Source of the DNA: Pontibacter sp. Tf4
GTDB lineage: Bacteria; Bacteroidota; Bacteroidia; Cytophagales; Hymenobacteraceae
NCBI RefSeq assembly: GCF_014212495.1
Contig: NZ_JACKZC010000013.1
Coordinates: 1-64,000 of the forward strand
Direction of reading: 5' to 3'
DNA: 64,000 nucleotides
The notes beneath the pieces were generated by a model. That model did no database searches. It was given only the letters and a program-made list of their open reading frames with translations, and was not told the origin of the DNA. Shown here piece after piece: positions 23,229 to 32,934 of the stretch (its first letter is position 1; each line of letters starts with the position of its first letter). The position numbers and the translations under genes are program-made.

Positions 23229-23720
23229 TTAAAATTCTGCGCAGTTAGTAGACGGAATATTTACACCACCGGCCTGCTCATATACCACCTGTGCCCCCAG
23301 GTGGCCGGCATAGGCAAGGTAGCTGGAACCAGCAAGCATTAGCGCTACTACCAGTAAGCGCAGCAACATAGGCCATACTTTAAGCAGGTTGAAACTAAGA
23401 ATGATATTAAGGACGGTAGCCGCTGAAAAGAGATAAGCCATATTAAATGCGGCAATTTCGTGGTCTTTCAGCACGGTAGGGTCACATATTTTCCGGGATA
23501 CAATGGCATCGGCCATGTCGCCGGTATAAATGCCAAGCCAGGCGGTAAGGCAACCCAGGTAAAGTAAATAAGAACCGGCCTTCTGCCAGAAAGCTTCCTG
23601 GTCTCCTCTCAGCAAGAAGGCCACTATTTTGGCTATAGTTGCCAGCAGCAGAATAGCAATCGGGAAGTGTACGCTAAGCGGGTGCCATACTTCAGTCCGC
23701 CAGAAGGTCGGTTCACTCAT
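23229..23720 (-). CDS. DUF2231-type four-helix membrane protein
   Basis: 163 residues with four membrane helices. The family signatures WHPLSVHFPIAILLLATIA and AGHLGAQVVYEQAGGVNIP are clear. The His residues near helix ends suggest haem or metal binding, but the function is unproven. It begins 1 bp after the stop of the preceding lipoprotein, as the last gene of the iron-uptake operon. A related 237-aa protein is encoded at 60975-61688. Confidence 0.75.
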   Translation of the reverse strand: MSEPTFWRTEVWHPLSVHFPIAILLLATIAKIVAFLLRGDQEAFWQKAGSYLLYLGCLTAWLGIYTGDMADAIVSRKICDPTVLKDHEIAAFNMAYLFSAATVLNIILSFNLLKVWPMLLRLLVVALMLAGSSYLAYAGHLGAQVVYEQAGGVNIPSTNCAEF

Positions 23721-23721
23721 G

Positions 23722-24042
23722 CTATTCTAAAATTTTAACAGCCACAGGATCCAGGCGCTGGCCGGTTTTTTCTACCTGTACTTCTACTTTACCACCTTCT
23801 TTCAGCTGGTCGAAAGGCACCGTCTCTCCGTTTTTGGTAAGCATAGTAGACTCTGTAAAGTATAGCTCCAACAATTTGTTGTCATCCGTTTTAACGTAGA
23901 TCTCATTTTTTTCAGGCTCTACCTCGTGCAGTGTGCCCTGGTACGTGCCAGACTCTACAACATCGGTTTTTTCCTGGCTGCAGCTATAAAAGAATGGGGC
24001 AACTGCTACCAGCGCCGGAAGAAGCATTTTTGTAATTTTCAT
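23722..24042 (-). CDS. small lipoprotein, DUF-type beta-barrel
   Basis: 106 residues with lipobox APFFYSCSQEK and an OB-like beta domain (YQGTLHEVEPEKNEIYVKTD, EGGKVEVQVEKTGQRLDP). Periplasmic or outer-membrane anchored. It lies 70 bp after the TonB-dependent receptor and is tightly coupled to the DUF2231 gene. An iron- or haem-related role is inferred only from the operon. Confidence 0.65.
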   Translation of the reverse strand: MKITKMLLPALVAVAPFFYSCSQEKTDVVESGTYQGTLHEVEPEKNEIYVKTDDNKLLELYFTESTMLTKNGETVPFDQLKEGGKVEVQVEKTGQRLDPVAVKILE

Positions 24043-24112
24043 GTTTTACAGGTTTAGTGTTATGTAAATATATACTTTATTGAATAAATCCTCAGATATA
24101 ACTATAGTTAAG

Positions 24113-26524
24113 CTATAGTTTAAATTCCAGGGTTACATAATAATTGCGGGCATCAGATGGGATTATGCCCGGGCCCGGATAACCAGTTGCGCGACGTGTA
24201 AAGTAAGTATTATCTGTCAGGTTATTAATGCCAGTTTCCAGTGTAAAGCGCTTGTAAGTATAGCTACCAGAAAGGTCCATTACCCAATAAGCCGGAATCT
24301 TACCTACTACAGCCGTTGGCTCCAGTGTGCTGTTATCAGCATCTGTAAATTGCTCTGCCGTATACGCAAACTGGTACGCCAGCTTTAAGTTGTTGCGTTT
24401 AAACGAAAGCCCTGTTTTAGCAATAACAGCCGGAGCCAGCTCTACATTATTGCTATTAATTTCTTTTTTAGGGCTGCTATACTTTGTGTCAACAAACATC
24501 AGGTTCGAGAAAACAGAAAGACTTGCAGGGTGGTCAGCACCGAAGTATAACTTAAGCAGATCGGCTTCCGCAAATGTCTCCAACCCGATGTTTCGCGAAT
24601 CTCCTACGTTGGTACGGATGCGGTTGGTCGTGCCCTCTATGTTCTGGAAATTGATACGGTCCTGGTAGGCCAGGTAAAACAAGCTGGCATCGAAATTAAG
24701 AACACCACTTATATTGCCCCTAAATCCAAGGTCAGCGCTGTAACCACTTTCATCTTTCAGGTTCTGGTCTACAAGTTGGTTCGGGTTAATTACGCGCATA
24801 TCGTTAAAGTTGATGGCACGGTAATTCTGAGAAAAATTAGCGTAAACTTCCATCTGCTCGCTCGGCTTATAGCTTAGGCCCAAACCCATCAGGAAAACAT
24901 TGCGCGAACTTTCCCGGTCTTCCGGCACTACTTCATCCCGGATCACATTGCCTGCCTGGTCTGTTACTACATCGCGGTAACTACCATCGGCATTGGTGTT
25001 TATCCATTCGTAACGCAGGCCGGGTGTAATACTTAGTTTTGATGTAATGTTAAAGATATTCTCAGCAAATACCGCCATGTTGCGGCTCAGGTAATCGTAG
25101 CTGGAGGTATTAGGTCCGCCGTTCTCGGAGTAAAAGTTAAAATCTGCATCCGCGTTCTTAGAGCCATCGCCCTGTTTCTGGTCGGTAAAGCCACGGTAGT
25201 AGCGGGTACCCACCAATAAGGTAGAAAGCGAATTGCCCAGGTCGTAGCGGTGAATCAGGCGCGTTTCATTCCCCACATTCCGGAATTTATCTTGAAGCAA
25301 CGTGCGGGGAGCTGTCAGGTCATCTGGTCTGTTTATTTTACCCATATACCCTAAGGCATCACGTTGTGCTACTAACCCGAAGTTGCGCACATTCAGCTTG
25401 GTGCGCTCGCTCAGGTGGTAATCTACAGTAAGGGCCATCAGGTTCCAGTTCACTTTAAACCAGTTACGGTCGCGCTTCGATTGCCTTGCATCCTGGTTAA
25501 AGTCGGCATCAGATAAACCTCCTGGTTGCTGTGCCAGGTAGTCCATAAACGTATAGTCAAAGCCTATTTCCAGGTTCTGAATTGGTTTATAGTTTATTGA
25601 GCTGAACGCTGTATGCGCATCAAAGCCCGAGTTTTTACGCCAGCCGTCTCCCCGTTTGTACTGGTAAAAACCATAGTAGTTGAATTTGCCTTTGCTGCCG
25701 CCGACACTATTAAATGTATTGAACAAGCCCCAGGAGCCAACAGTTTGGCGTGAGGTAAGCTCAAATGGTTTGTCTTCCGGCCCATCTTTCATTACAAAAT
25801 TTATCATGCCCCCGAACTGCGTCCCATATTGTAATGATGCTGCACCGCGCACTACTTCTATTCTGTCCAGGGCTTCGGTAGGGGGGGTGTAATAGCTTTC
25901 AGGGTAACCAAGCGCATCGGCAGAGATGTCGTACCCATTCTGGCGGGTATTAAAGTTAGATGTACGGTTTGGGCTCAGGCCGCGTCCGCCAATGCCTAAT
26001 TGCAGGCCGGCGCCATCGCTCTCCCAGATATTAAGGCCGGCTACTTTAGCAAAAACCTGGCGGCTATTGTTGGTGGCTTTGTTAGCTGTAATCTCGCTAA
26101 GCACAACTACTTCGCTTTTTTTAGCTTCGTAAATAGCAGTACCTTCTACAGCGTTTAAGCGGGTGATGCCAAATGTTGCTTCGCGTTTAGAAGTAACATT
26201 TACTTCGCGCAGCTGTTTTTCGAGTGAGCTAAGCTCAAAGTTGAGTGTTACGTTGCTGTTGGTTATAGTTACCTGCTGCGTAGCACTTCCCCAACCTATA
26301 CTATATGCTGTTAGCGTGTAATGGCCTGGGGCCAAATTCTGAAGTATAAAGGTGCCTTGCGCATCCGTTTTACTTAGTTTACCTGTATTGGTAAGCAACA
26401 CTTCGGCCTGGGGCACTGGTTGTTGCGTACCGATGCCGGTAACTTTACCTGTAATAGAATACGTTTGTGCCAACACCGCTGGCAGGCTAAAAAGCAGAGC
26501 AAGTAAAGTAAGCGTACAGCGCAT
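24113..26524 (-). CDS. TonB-dependent receptor, FecA/iron-siderophore type
   Basis: 803 residues: signal peptide (ending PAVLAQ), an N-terminal carboxypeptidase-regulatory-like domain (SITGKVTGIGTQQPVPQAEV), plug domain (residues about 125-250, IYEAKKSEVVVLSEI, RIEVVRGAASLQYGTQFGG) and a 22-strand barrel ending in YYVTLEFKL with a terminal aromatic/Leu pattern. It takes up ferric chelates at the outer membrane with TonB energy. It starts 2 bp after the HTTM gene and is preceded by imelysin and DUF4856 genes, a conserved Bacteroidota iron cluster. Confidence 0.88.
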   Translation of the reverse strand: MRCTLTLLALLFSLPAVLAQTYSITGKVTGIGTQQPVPQAEVLLTNTGKLSKTDAQGTFILQNLAPGHYTLTAYSIGWGSATQQVTITNSNVTLNFELSSLEKQLREVNVTSKREATFGITRLNAVEGTAIYEAKKSEVVVLSEITANKATNNSRQVFAKVAGLNIWESDGAGLQLGIGGRGLSPNRTSNFNTRQNGYDISADALGYPESYYTPPTEALDRIEVVRGAASLQYGTQFGGMINFVMKDGPEDKPFELTSRQTVGSWGLFNTFNSVGGSKGKFNYYGFYQYKRGDGWRKNSGFDAHTAFSSINYKPIQNLEIGFDYTFMDYLAQQPGGLSDADFNQDARQSKRDRNWFKVNWNLMALTVDYHLSERTKLNVRNFGLVAQRDALGYMGKINRPDDLTAPRTLLQDKFRNVGNETRLIHRYDLGNSLSTLLVGTRYYRGFTDQKQGDGSKNADADFNFYSENGGPNTSSYDYLSRNMAVFAENIFNITSKLSITPGLRYEWINTNADGSYRDVVTDQAGNVIRDEVVPEDRESSRNVFLMGLGLSYKPSEQMEVYANFSQNYRAINFNDMRVINPNQLVDQNLKDESGYSADLGFRGNISGVLNFDASLFYLAYQDRINFQNIEGTTNRIRTNVGDSRNIGLETFAEADLLKLYFGADHPASLSVFSNLMFVDTKYSSPKKEINSNNVELAPAVIAKTGLSFKRNNLKLAYQFAYTAEQFTDADNSTLEPTAVVGKIPAYWVMDLSGSYTYKRFTLETGINNLTDNTYFTRRATGYPGPGIIPSDARNYYVTLEFKL

Positions 26525-26526
26525 AG

Positions 26527-27900
26527 TTATTTCTGGCCTATCGCCTGTTGTGGCGGGGCACTTTCATCAAAAGGTAAAATCCAGGGTTTAGGTAAAAAGC
26601 TGTCTTCCTCAGCGGCCAGGTTTATAGTTGGGTCGATGAACATACGGCTGCCACGGCCATTCAGGGTTACGTATACTTCGGCGCGAACTTCCGGTGCCGG
26701 CATGCCCTTCCTTTTATAGTCGTCGTGGATGATGTGAGCAAACTGCAGTAGCATATCGGGTTGTGTAGCTACCATTTTCTCCTGGTTTGCTGTCAGGTAA
26801 TCGCGGTTATTTATTTCTGATTCTTTTCCGGTACGCGGATCTTTGACATAAAAAAAGGCAGTTCCGGCTTTCTCCATCAGCATAACACGCCACGAAAAGC
26901 GATAGCCCTGCTCCGTCCAGAAAAGTTTATCGGGGTAAAACGCAAACCGCCAAGGTACCAGCACCTGAAGTATAAAGTAGAAACCCAGTAAGTATAAAAG
27001 TACAGGATGTGATTTTATAGTTGCCAATTGCTGGTGTTGCGGCAGTTTAATGTTTGCTATGTTTCGCAGGAATGTAAGCACGCGCTCATGGAAAGCAGGA
27101 GAGAAAAATATAAGCGTACTCACCATCATGATGTATGGGAACATGCCTATCTGGAACAACATGGCCGTAAGCACATGAAATACAATAACTGTAATATAAG
27201 CCAATGCCCTGCTCTTGCACCTACTCAGGAAAAAAGGAATTGTAAGATCGTAGAAAGCACCAAACCAACAGAACAAATAGGCAACCCATACTTCATCCAG
27301 CAGTGGGCCTATAAGCGGTAGGTGCGTGTGTGCTGGTAACCAGTAGCGCAGGGGCATGGCATCAAACAACCAGTCGGGGTTTAGCTTGGCTACACCGGCA
27401 TAAAAGTATACCAGCCCCAGTTGCAATTGAAAAATAAGTACAGCCCAGCGTGGTACGTGGCTTATCCAAAGTTGCGGTTTGCGTAGCACATCCAATGAAA
27501 AATGGCGATGCGCCGGCACCAACATCATCAGGAAGGCTACTATACTTACAAAGTAATAATGGTTCAGGTAATTGGCCTTGTCGATAAGCTCTACATAGGT
27601 AAAGCTCAGGAAAAACAGCACTGCCGACCAGCGGTAAAACAGACCCAGCAGTATGCCCAGCGCAGCAAGCGCCATCAGCCCGAACAAAGCATACATCCCG
27701 GTTTCGCCTAAGGGTTTTACCCACTCAAATCCATAGAACGGGAAGTATACCTTGGGCATAACATACAGCTCCGTTACCCAGCTCTTCCATACAAAGCGCA
27801 CAATACTGGCCAGCATCATCCCGCCAAAAATGATACGGAACACAGCCAGCGGAGCGGCAGATACAGGAGCAGTAAGAAATGGCTGGAGCTTTTGCAGCAT
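26527..27900 (-). CDS. HTTM-domain membrane protein
   Basis: 457 residues. About eight membrane helices (FGGMMLASIVRFVW, MYALFGLMALAALGILLG, YYFVSIVAFLMMLVPAHRHF, LGLVYFYAGVAKLNPDWLF, TAMLFQIGMFPYIMMVSTLI) match the HTTM (horizontally transferred transmembrane, gamma-carboxylase-like) domain. An extramembrane C-terminal domain follows (HIIHDDYKRKGMPAPEVRAE). Its biochemical role in iron clusters is unknown. It is 14 bp downstream of imelysin and 2 bp upstream of the receptor, so certainly one operon. Confidence 0.85.
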   Translation of the reverse strand: MLQKLQPFLTAPVSAAPLAVFRIIFGGMMLASIVRFVWKSWVTELYVMPKVYFPFYGFEWVKPLGETGMYALFGLMALAALGILLGLFYRWSAVLFFLSFTYVELIDKANYLNHYYFVSIVAFLMMLVPAHRHFSLDVLRKPQLWISHVPRWAVLIFQLQLGLVYFYAGVAKLNPDWLFDAMPLRYWLPAHTHLPLIGPLLDEVWVAYLFCWFGAFYDLTIPFFLSRCKSRALAYITVIVFHVLTAMLFQIGMFPYIMMVSTLIFFSPAFHERVLTFLRNIANIKLPQHQQLATIKSHPVLLYLLGFYFILQVLVPWRFAFYPDKLFWTEQGYRFSWRVMLMEKAGTAFFYVKDPRTGKESEINNRDYLTANQEKMVATQPDMLLQFAHIIHDDYKRKGMPAPEVRAEVYVTLNGRGSRMFIDPTINLAAEEDSFLPKPWILPFDESAPPQQAIGQK

Positions 27901-27914
27901 GGCTGTACTTGTGC

Positions 27915-29027
27915 TTAGTCGCCGTCGTTATCGGTGTAGGTAATAGTTACGCCAAGTGCAGAAGGCATATCGGTTTTGGTAAGCACGATCAGCTTCTGCA
28001 GCTCATCATACACTTTGTTTACCGCCGCCTGGTTGGTAGTTACTGCATCACTTACAGGGGCATTTACAGCTTCGGCGGCTGCAATAGCCAGGTTAAACTG
28101 CTGCTCAATAGCATCCGATAGCAGCATATTTCCTTTTTTAGCATTTACGTGATCCAGGTAGTCGTCCAGTCCGAGGCCATCTGTTCCGTTTGCGGACAAG
28201 CCCATGAAAACAGCCTTCTCGGCTCTCAGGTTTTGCAGCAATAGCTCCAGCGAAGTATGGCTATAGTATGCTTCCGATTTCTCAGGGAGCGCTGTGCCGG
28301 CAGTAAATTTACCAACAGGGATACCTACTTTGGCGCGCTTGGTCAGGTCTATGTCGGAGTTAAGTTGATTTACCAGGTTACCAACCGCACTGCCCACTGC
28401 TGTACCTTCTGATTGTATAAATGTGTTGCTATAGTTCTGAGAAGTCCAGCCATTGTACGTCGCATGCACCTGCTGGTCGAGGAAGTTTGCTACATCCTGC
28501 AGGTACTTTTTACGGTTAGCAGCGTTTGCGGCCGTAGTATACTTATTCACAATTTCCGTATCAGAGCTTTGGCCATACAGCAGGTAATCCAGTGCCGGGA
28601 AACCTTTAGCTGGCAGGTTGGCTGCAGCCTGCAGGTCATACGTGCCTGACGAAATATTATTCTCTATCTGGGTGGTAAAAGTAGGGTATATGTTCAGGTT
28701 TGTACGCAACATCTGCTCATCAGCCGGGCCAAATTCAAATATACTTACTTCCTGCCAGGCAAGGTAAGCTTGCTGGTAAGCCTGGCGGGCAGTAGCCAGC
28801 GTGGTAACAGATGGCGTGGCCACAAATTGTTCTATAGCTGCATCCATTTGGTGGGTTGTTTCGCTAAAGCGCTCGTACCCCGGAATGATCAAGTTGTTGG
28901 CATAGCTTGTAAGCATGGCCTTCCTGTCAAAATCCGATCCTGTATTGTCGTCCCCGTTATCAGAGCTGCAGCCGGCTAACGTAGCCATGCAAGCCAAAGC
29001 AGCTAACACGTAAATTTTTGCCTTCAT
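27915..29027 (-). CDS. imelysin-family iron-regulated lipoprotein
   Basis: 370 residues with lipobox MATLAGCSSDN. Imelysin fold pieces are visible: YQQAYLAWQEVSIFEFGPAD, the GxHxxE-region variant GFPALDYLLYGQ (His and Glu replaced), and SLELLLQNLRAEKAVFMG. Related proteins bind iron or help capture it in the periplasm. The altered GxHxxE motif may mean different metal chemistry. It lies between DUF4856 and HTTM genes on the same strand. Confidence 0.85.
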   Translation of the reverse strand: MKAKIYVLAALACMATLAGCSSDNGDDNTGSDFDRKAMLTSYANNLIIPGYERFSETTHQMDAAIEQFVATPSVTTLATARQAYQQAYLAWQEVSIFEFGPADEQMLRTNLNIYPTFTTQIENNISSGTYDLQAAANLPAKGFPALDYLLYGQSSDTEIVNKYTTAANAANRKKYLQDVANFLDQQVHATYNGWTSQNYSNTFIQSEGTAVGSAVGNLVNQLNSDIDLTKRAKVGIPVGKFTAGTALPEKSEAYYSHTSLELLLQNLRAEKAVFMGLSANGTDGLGLDDYLDHVNAKKGNMLLSDAIEQQFNLAIAAAEAVNAPVSDAVTTNQAAVNKVYDELQKLIVLTKTDMPSALGVTITYTDNDGD

Positions 29028-29120
29028 TATACACTACAAAATTAAGGTAAAAGCAGCAGCTACAGCACATAACGTACTATAGCTGCTGCATTAAAATATT
29101 TAAACTATAACCGTCAGCTA

Positions 29121-30218
29121 TTACAGCTGTCCTTTTATCGTATTCATACCATAAGCAGTGCTCAGTATGTCAATAGCTGCTGTAATATCGGCGCTGGTGG
29201 TGTTGTATAGGTTTGTACCAATCTTGGCCATTACCTGATCGTACTGTGGGTTTGTCAGTTTTCTGTCGGTTTTATACTTAAGGCCCATTACAAAACCAAT
29301 AGCTTCTGACAAGTAGTGGCTCTTTTTAGCTTGATCAGCAATGTTTGTTTTGGCTGCATTCAGTTCGTGTATAGCAGAGGCAACTACCAGGCGCTCCCAC
29401 TCTGTACGGATGGCTGCGGCAGCAGCATCTTTGCCTTTCATATCCTTTGCCGAAATAGCAGCGCGGCCTTTAAGAAAAGCATCCATTAAAGTTTTATTGC
29501 TGTTCAGAGCGCCATTTACCTGGTTGCTATAGTTAGCCCAGTACTTAAGGCCAGTAGTGTTTGCCGGGAAATCAGCAGGAGCTCCGAAATAACCAAACGC
29601 CTCATCCCAGTGGTGTTCCATTTTAGTGCCTTCACCTGGTTTAACAGTAGTATTGTCAATTGTAGGGCCGATTTTTTCCTGTGTCAGGTAGCCTTCTACA
29701 GCCTGGTAGTAAAATACAGCACCCATCAGCCCTTTAGATATTACCTGCTGGTACTCCACGCCATTGGCATTAACCAGGTATTTTTTATTATCAGCAGTAG
29801 TAAGTATACCTGCTGTGCCCGGGCTGGCTGCTGCTCCGTTAGACTGGCTGGCAGTAGCAACAGCATCAAAAAGGCTTTCAAACTCAGCCTGGGCAGTAGC
29901 TATCGTTTTATCTTTTAACTGTTTTCCAGAGGTGTTAAGGCTGGCATCTGCAAATGGTGCATTTGCATTGGCGTACATATTTTTCATTACCTGGGCATTC
30001 AGCACAGCACCGCTGTTACCTGTTTTAATATAAGTATCCAGTTCCCCAAGCATGGCCATACGTGCCGTCTGGCCACTGTAATTCACGTTTTCAAAATTGT
30101 ATGTGGTTGGCACAGTATAAGTAGGCAGGTCATCCTCATCTTCTGAACACGAAGTGAACACTGTACAAGCAGCCAGCACTGCAAAAGTTAATGCTTTAGA
30201 TTTGTAGAGATTAAACAT
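29121..30218 (-). CDS. DUF4856 lipoprotein
   Basis: 365 residues, lipobox CTVFTSCSEDED and the family core (TYNFENVNYSGQTARMAMLG, KMEHHWDEAFGYFGAP, HYLSEAIGFVMGLKY). DUF4856 proteins accompany imelysins in Bacteroidota iron clusters. First gene of the operon (29121 down to 23229). A dyad TTATTTA-N9-TAAATAA lies 18 bp upstream of the start and could bind an iron regulator. Confidence 0.85.
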   Translation of the reverse strand: MFNLYKSKALTFAVLAACTVFTSCSEDEDDLPTYTVPTTYNFENVNYSGQTARMAMLGELDTYIKTGNSGAVLNAQVMKNMYANANAPFADASLNTSGKQLKDKTIATAQAEFESLFDAVATASQSNGAAASPGTAGILTTADNKKYLVNANGVEYQQVISKGLMGAVFYYQAVEGYLTQEKIGPTIDNTTVKPGEGTKMEHHWDEAFGYFGAPADFPANTTGLKYWANYSNQVNGALNSNKTLMDAFLKGRAAISAKDMKGKDAAAAAIRTEWERLVVASAIHELNAAKTNIADQAKKSHYLSEAIGFVMGLKYKTDRKLTNPQYDQVMAKIGTNLYNTTSADITAAIDILSTAYGMNTIKGQL

Positions 30219-30235
30219 AAAGGTGTGAAGTATTT

Positions 30236-30258
30236 TTATTTAGACTTATTTTAAATAA
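30236..30258. promoter_or_regulatory. Fur-box-like dyad upstream of the iron operon
   Basis: TTATTTA at 30236-30242 and TAAATAA at 30252-30258, 9-bp spacer GACTTATTT, immediately upstream of the DUF4856 start. Symmetry and place fit an iron-responsive operator. The Fur match is by eye only. Confidence 0.45.
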
Positions 30259-30959
30259 CGATACAAATTAAATGCGTGCTTTTATATGAAGCAAGCATTA
30301 CGCTATAAATTCTTAGAAATTCATCTAAAAGATGGAATTACTATTCCTCATATAGCGCCTAAGCATAAGTTATATGAGGATTATCTCCCTAGTTTAAAAA
30401 TTCCTATAACGTTATGCAGCGAGAAGAAGTCTGTTGATTTGACTCTAATGAAGGCCAACGTTTCTATGAAAACTGCTAAAGCAGACACACAGCTTCGTTC
30501 TACTGCATCCAATCCCACAGCTGGACGCTCAACACTAGAAAACATTAAACGGATTCAACTTATCCCTGCTCACACATTAGTGCCGGGTTCAGTAAAGTAG
30601 CTCTGTATGTAGTGATAGTTCTCTTGGAAAATGAGGACAAGAAATAAGCTATCTGTATTTGTAACCTTAGTATGATTTCAGCATCAAACCACAAATATTA
30701 ATCGGAGGTTTTAGTTAAGGTTGCTAAAGCACACATCAAAAGGCCTCTTAATACTTGGTTCAAGATTTCTAAAACATAACGAAATTCCAAAACACTACCC
30801 TTTTGAAAGACAAAATGAAAGCACTTCTCCTTTACTGCAGATTCTTTACACTTACTCAAAAACTGAATTCATGTACCAAAAAAATTAGAGCTAATTAAAT
30901 CACTGATAATTGCTGTCCGTTAAATAATTCAACCTATCCTTTATTAAATCTAAAAAGCT
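30259..30959. other. intergenic region between iron operon and sugar dehydrogenase
   Basis: Divergent promoters are expected here. A 104-codon plus-strand frame (30286-30600) is open but has no recognisable domain and Ser/Thr/Lys-biased composition. I do not call it as a gene. Confidence 0.4.
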
Positions 30960-32456
30960 ATGAAAAAACAACGTTCACAAATTCTTGTATCAATTCTCTT
31001 TACAGGCCTTCTTCTTACGGTCAGTTCGTGCCAGGACGATCCTGTACTGGAAGAGTATGAAGCCACTGAAACAGAAGAAGCTATAGATAATGGCTTCAGC
31101 CCGACCTTAGTAGACAATAAACTTAAAGTAAATCCTGTAATCAGCGAACTGATCACCCCTATCAGTATGGCGTTCATTGGTGATGATGATTTCTTTATCC
31201 TGGAAAAAAATACCGGACAGGTAAAGCGGATAAAAGACGGAAGTGTTCACAGCACCGTTCTTGATCTGGCCGTTAATTTCGGGTCGGAACGAGGATTACT
31301 CGGTATTGCTTTACATCCCAACTTCCCTGATAACCCTGGAGTTTACCTGTACTGGACTGAAAGCACTACAGGCGCAGATACCGATGTACTGAGCGAAACT
31401 CCGCTACTCGGGAACAGGGTAGACCGGTTTACCTGGAATGGCACCACGCTTACTCAGGATGCGAATATTATACAACTACGTGCTATACAACAGGATGCCG
31501 GCCAGCCTGAGCGCGGTAACCACGATGGTGGCGTACTTCGCTTTGGCCCTGATGGCAAACTATATATTTTTATAGGTGATGTAGGCCGCCGTGGCCAGCT
31601 GCAGAACCTGGAAGACGGACCTTTCGGCCCGGGCATACCTGACGACCAATTTGGCGGGCCGGAGCCAGACGATGCCCACCTGACTGGCGTTGTGCTTCGC
31701 CTGAACGAAAATGGTACAACCCCAGGAGATAATCCGTTTTTTGAGGCAGGTGCCGACATAGGTGGAGAAGTTGGAGAAAATATCCAGAAAATCTTTTCCT
31801 ATGGCCACCGTAACAGTTTCGGCATGGCCTTCGACCCGATTGCCGGCAACCTCTGGTTACAAGAGAATGGTGATGATGCTTTCTCGGAACTGAACCGTGT
31901 AATACCGGGCATGAACGGTGGCTGGATTCAGATAATGGGTCCTGTATCTCGTATTTCCCAATTCAAAGAAATAGAAACGAGCGCACAGTATTTCGGGCTT
32001 CAGCAGATCCGCTGGTCGCCGGAAAATATAGCAGACTCTCCCGAAGAAGCACTTTCAAGGTTATTTATGATACCAGGAGCTCAGTACGTAGATCCTGAAT
32101 TTTCATGGAAGTTTGAAGTATCGCCTGGTGGTATCGGTTTTATTGACAGCAAAGCACTTGGTTCACATTACAGAGGAGATTTAATAATGGGCGGAGCAAG
32201 GGATTTTCTGGAAGGAGGCCACCTTTTCCATTTCAATCTGATCGGTAACCGCACCAAAGTAGGCGTAAGAGACCCACGCTTACAGGATCGCGTGGCGGAT
32301 AATCCTGATAAATGGACCATTAATGAAAGTGAAAGCCTGCTGTTTGGTACAAACTTCGGTGTCACTACCGATATTCAGACAGGCCCTGACGGAAACCTGT
32401 ATGTAGTGTCGCTTTCACATGGATCAGTATACGAAATATCAAGTCGGGGCAAATAA
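30960..32456 (+). CDS. PQQ-dependent sugar dehydrogenase family lipoprotein
   Basis: 498 residues with lipobox LLTVSSCQDDP and a six-bladed beta-propeller of the glucose/sorbosone dehydrogenase type: ERGLLGIALHPNFPDNPGVY, NHDGGVLRFGPDGKLYIFIG, YGHRNSFGMAFDPIAGNLW, TDIQTGPDGNLYVVSLSHGS. These oxidise sugars in the periplasm using pyrroloquinoline quinone. Substrate not predictable. Single-gene unit with its own strong terminator. Confidence 0.85.
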   Translation: MKKQRSQILVSILFTGLLLTVSSCQDDPVLEEYEATETEEAIDNGFSPTLVDNKLKVNPVISELITPISMAFIGDDDFFILEKNTGQVKRIKDGSVHSTVLDLAVNFGSERGLLGIALHPNFPDNPGVYLYWTESTTGADTDVLSETPLLGNRVDRFTWNGTTLTQDANIIQLRAIQQDAGQPERGNHDGGVLRFGPDGKLYIFIGDVGRRGQLQNLEDGPFGPGIPDDQFGGPEPDDAHLTGVVLRLNENGTTPGDNPFFEAGADIGGEVGENIQKIFSYGHRNSFGMAFDPIAGNLWLQENGDDAFSELNRVIPGMNGGWIQIMGPVSRISQFKEIETSAQYFGLQQIRWSPENIADSPEEALSRLFMIPGAQYVDPEFSWKFEVSPGGIGFIDSKALGSHYRGDLIMGGARDFLEGGHLFHFNLIGNRTKVGVRDPRLQDRVADNPDKWTINESESLLFGTNFGVTTDIQTGPDGNLYVVSLSHGSVYEISSRGK

Positions 32457-32476
32457 GCCAAATTATAGATTTCAGT

Positions 32477-32526
32477 AAAAAGCACCTGCCAGTATGAAAT
32501 GAAATCTCATACTGGCAGGTGCTTTT
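32477..32526 (+). terminator. intrinsic terminator after the sugar dehydrogenase
   Basis: Perfect 20-bp stem (GCACCTGCCAGTATGA core) with a 9-nt loop, ending in a T-run, 20 bp after the stop codon. Confidence 0.88.
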
Positions 32527-32890
32527 AATTTATCAGTTTATTAATGAGCTCACAACTTCATTATAAAACGAATCAGAGATTCGGCATAGCCTTTCATTTC
32601 ATTGGCCGGAAAAGGCTGCAATAGTTCTAGTAATAAGTTGTTACTTTCTGCAACAGTCAGGCTTTTTCTTATCTGGCGAGAGCATCACTGGTAAATAATC
32701 ATAAGTCGGTTTTGCCAAATTATTAGACAGTGCTGAGATGATCTTTAATAGTGTTCAGTAAAACTTTGAAAATAAGCTCTGTTAGTATTCATTTAGTCTG
32801 CTAAACTAACTTCAAACAATTATTTGATCTACTGTTATCATTTTATCAGCTTTCAACAATATTATCACAAAAGTGACGCCTAATATGTAA
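32527..32890. other. intergenic, nothing identified
   Basis: No frame, hairpin or repeat of note before the CDF promoter. Confidence 0.4.
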
Positions 32891-32898
32891 TATCTTTG
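32891..32898 (+). promoter_or_regulatory. TAnnTTTG -7 promoter element of the CDF gene
   Basis: TATCTTTG matches the Bacteroidota -7 consensus, 37 bp upstream of the ATG. Confidence 0.5.
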
Positions 32899-32934
32899 TG
32901 AGTAGGTAAATTGAAGTGTTTTAACACGAGTCAA

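Noticed and set aside
30286..30600. 104-codon plus-strand frame in the gap after the iron operon
   Set aside because: No domain or family-like pattern, overlaps the presumed divergent promoter region, and composition looks non-coding.
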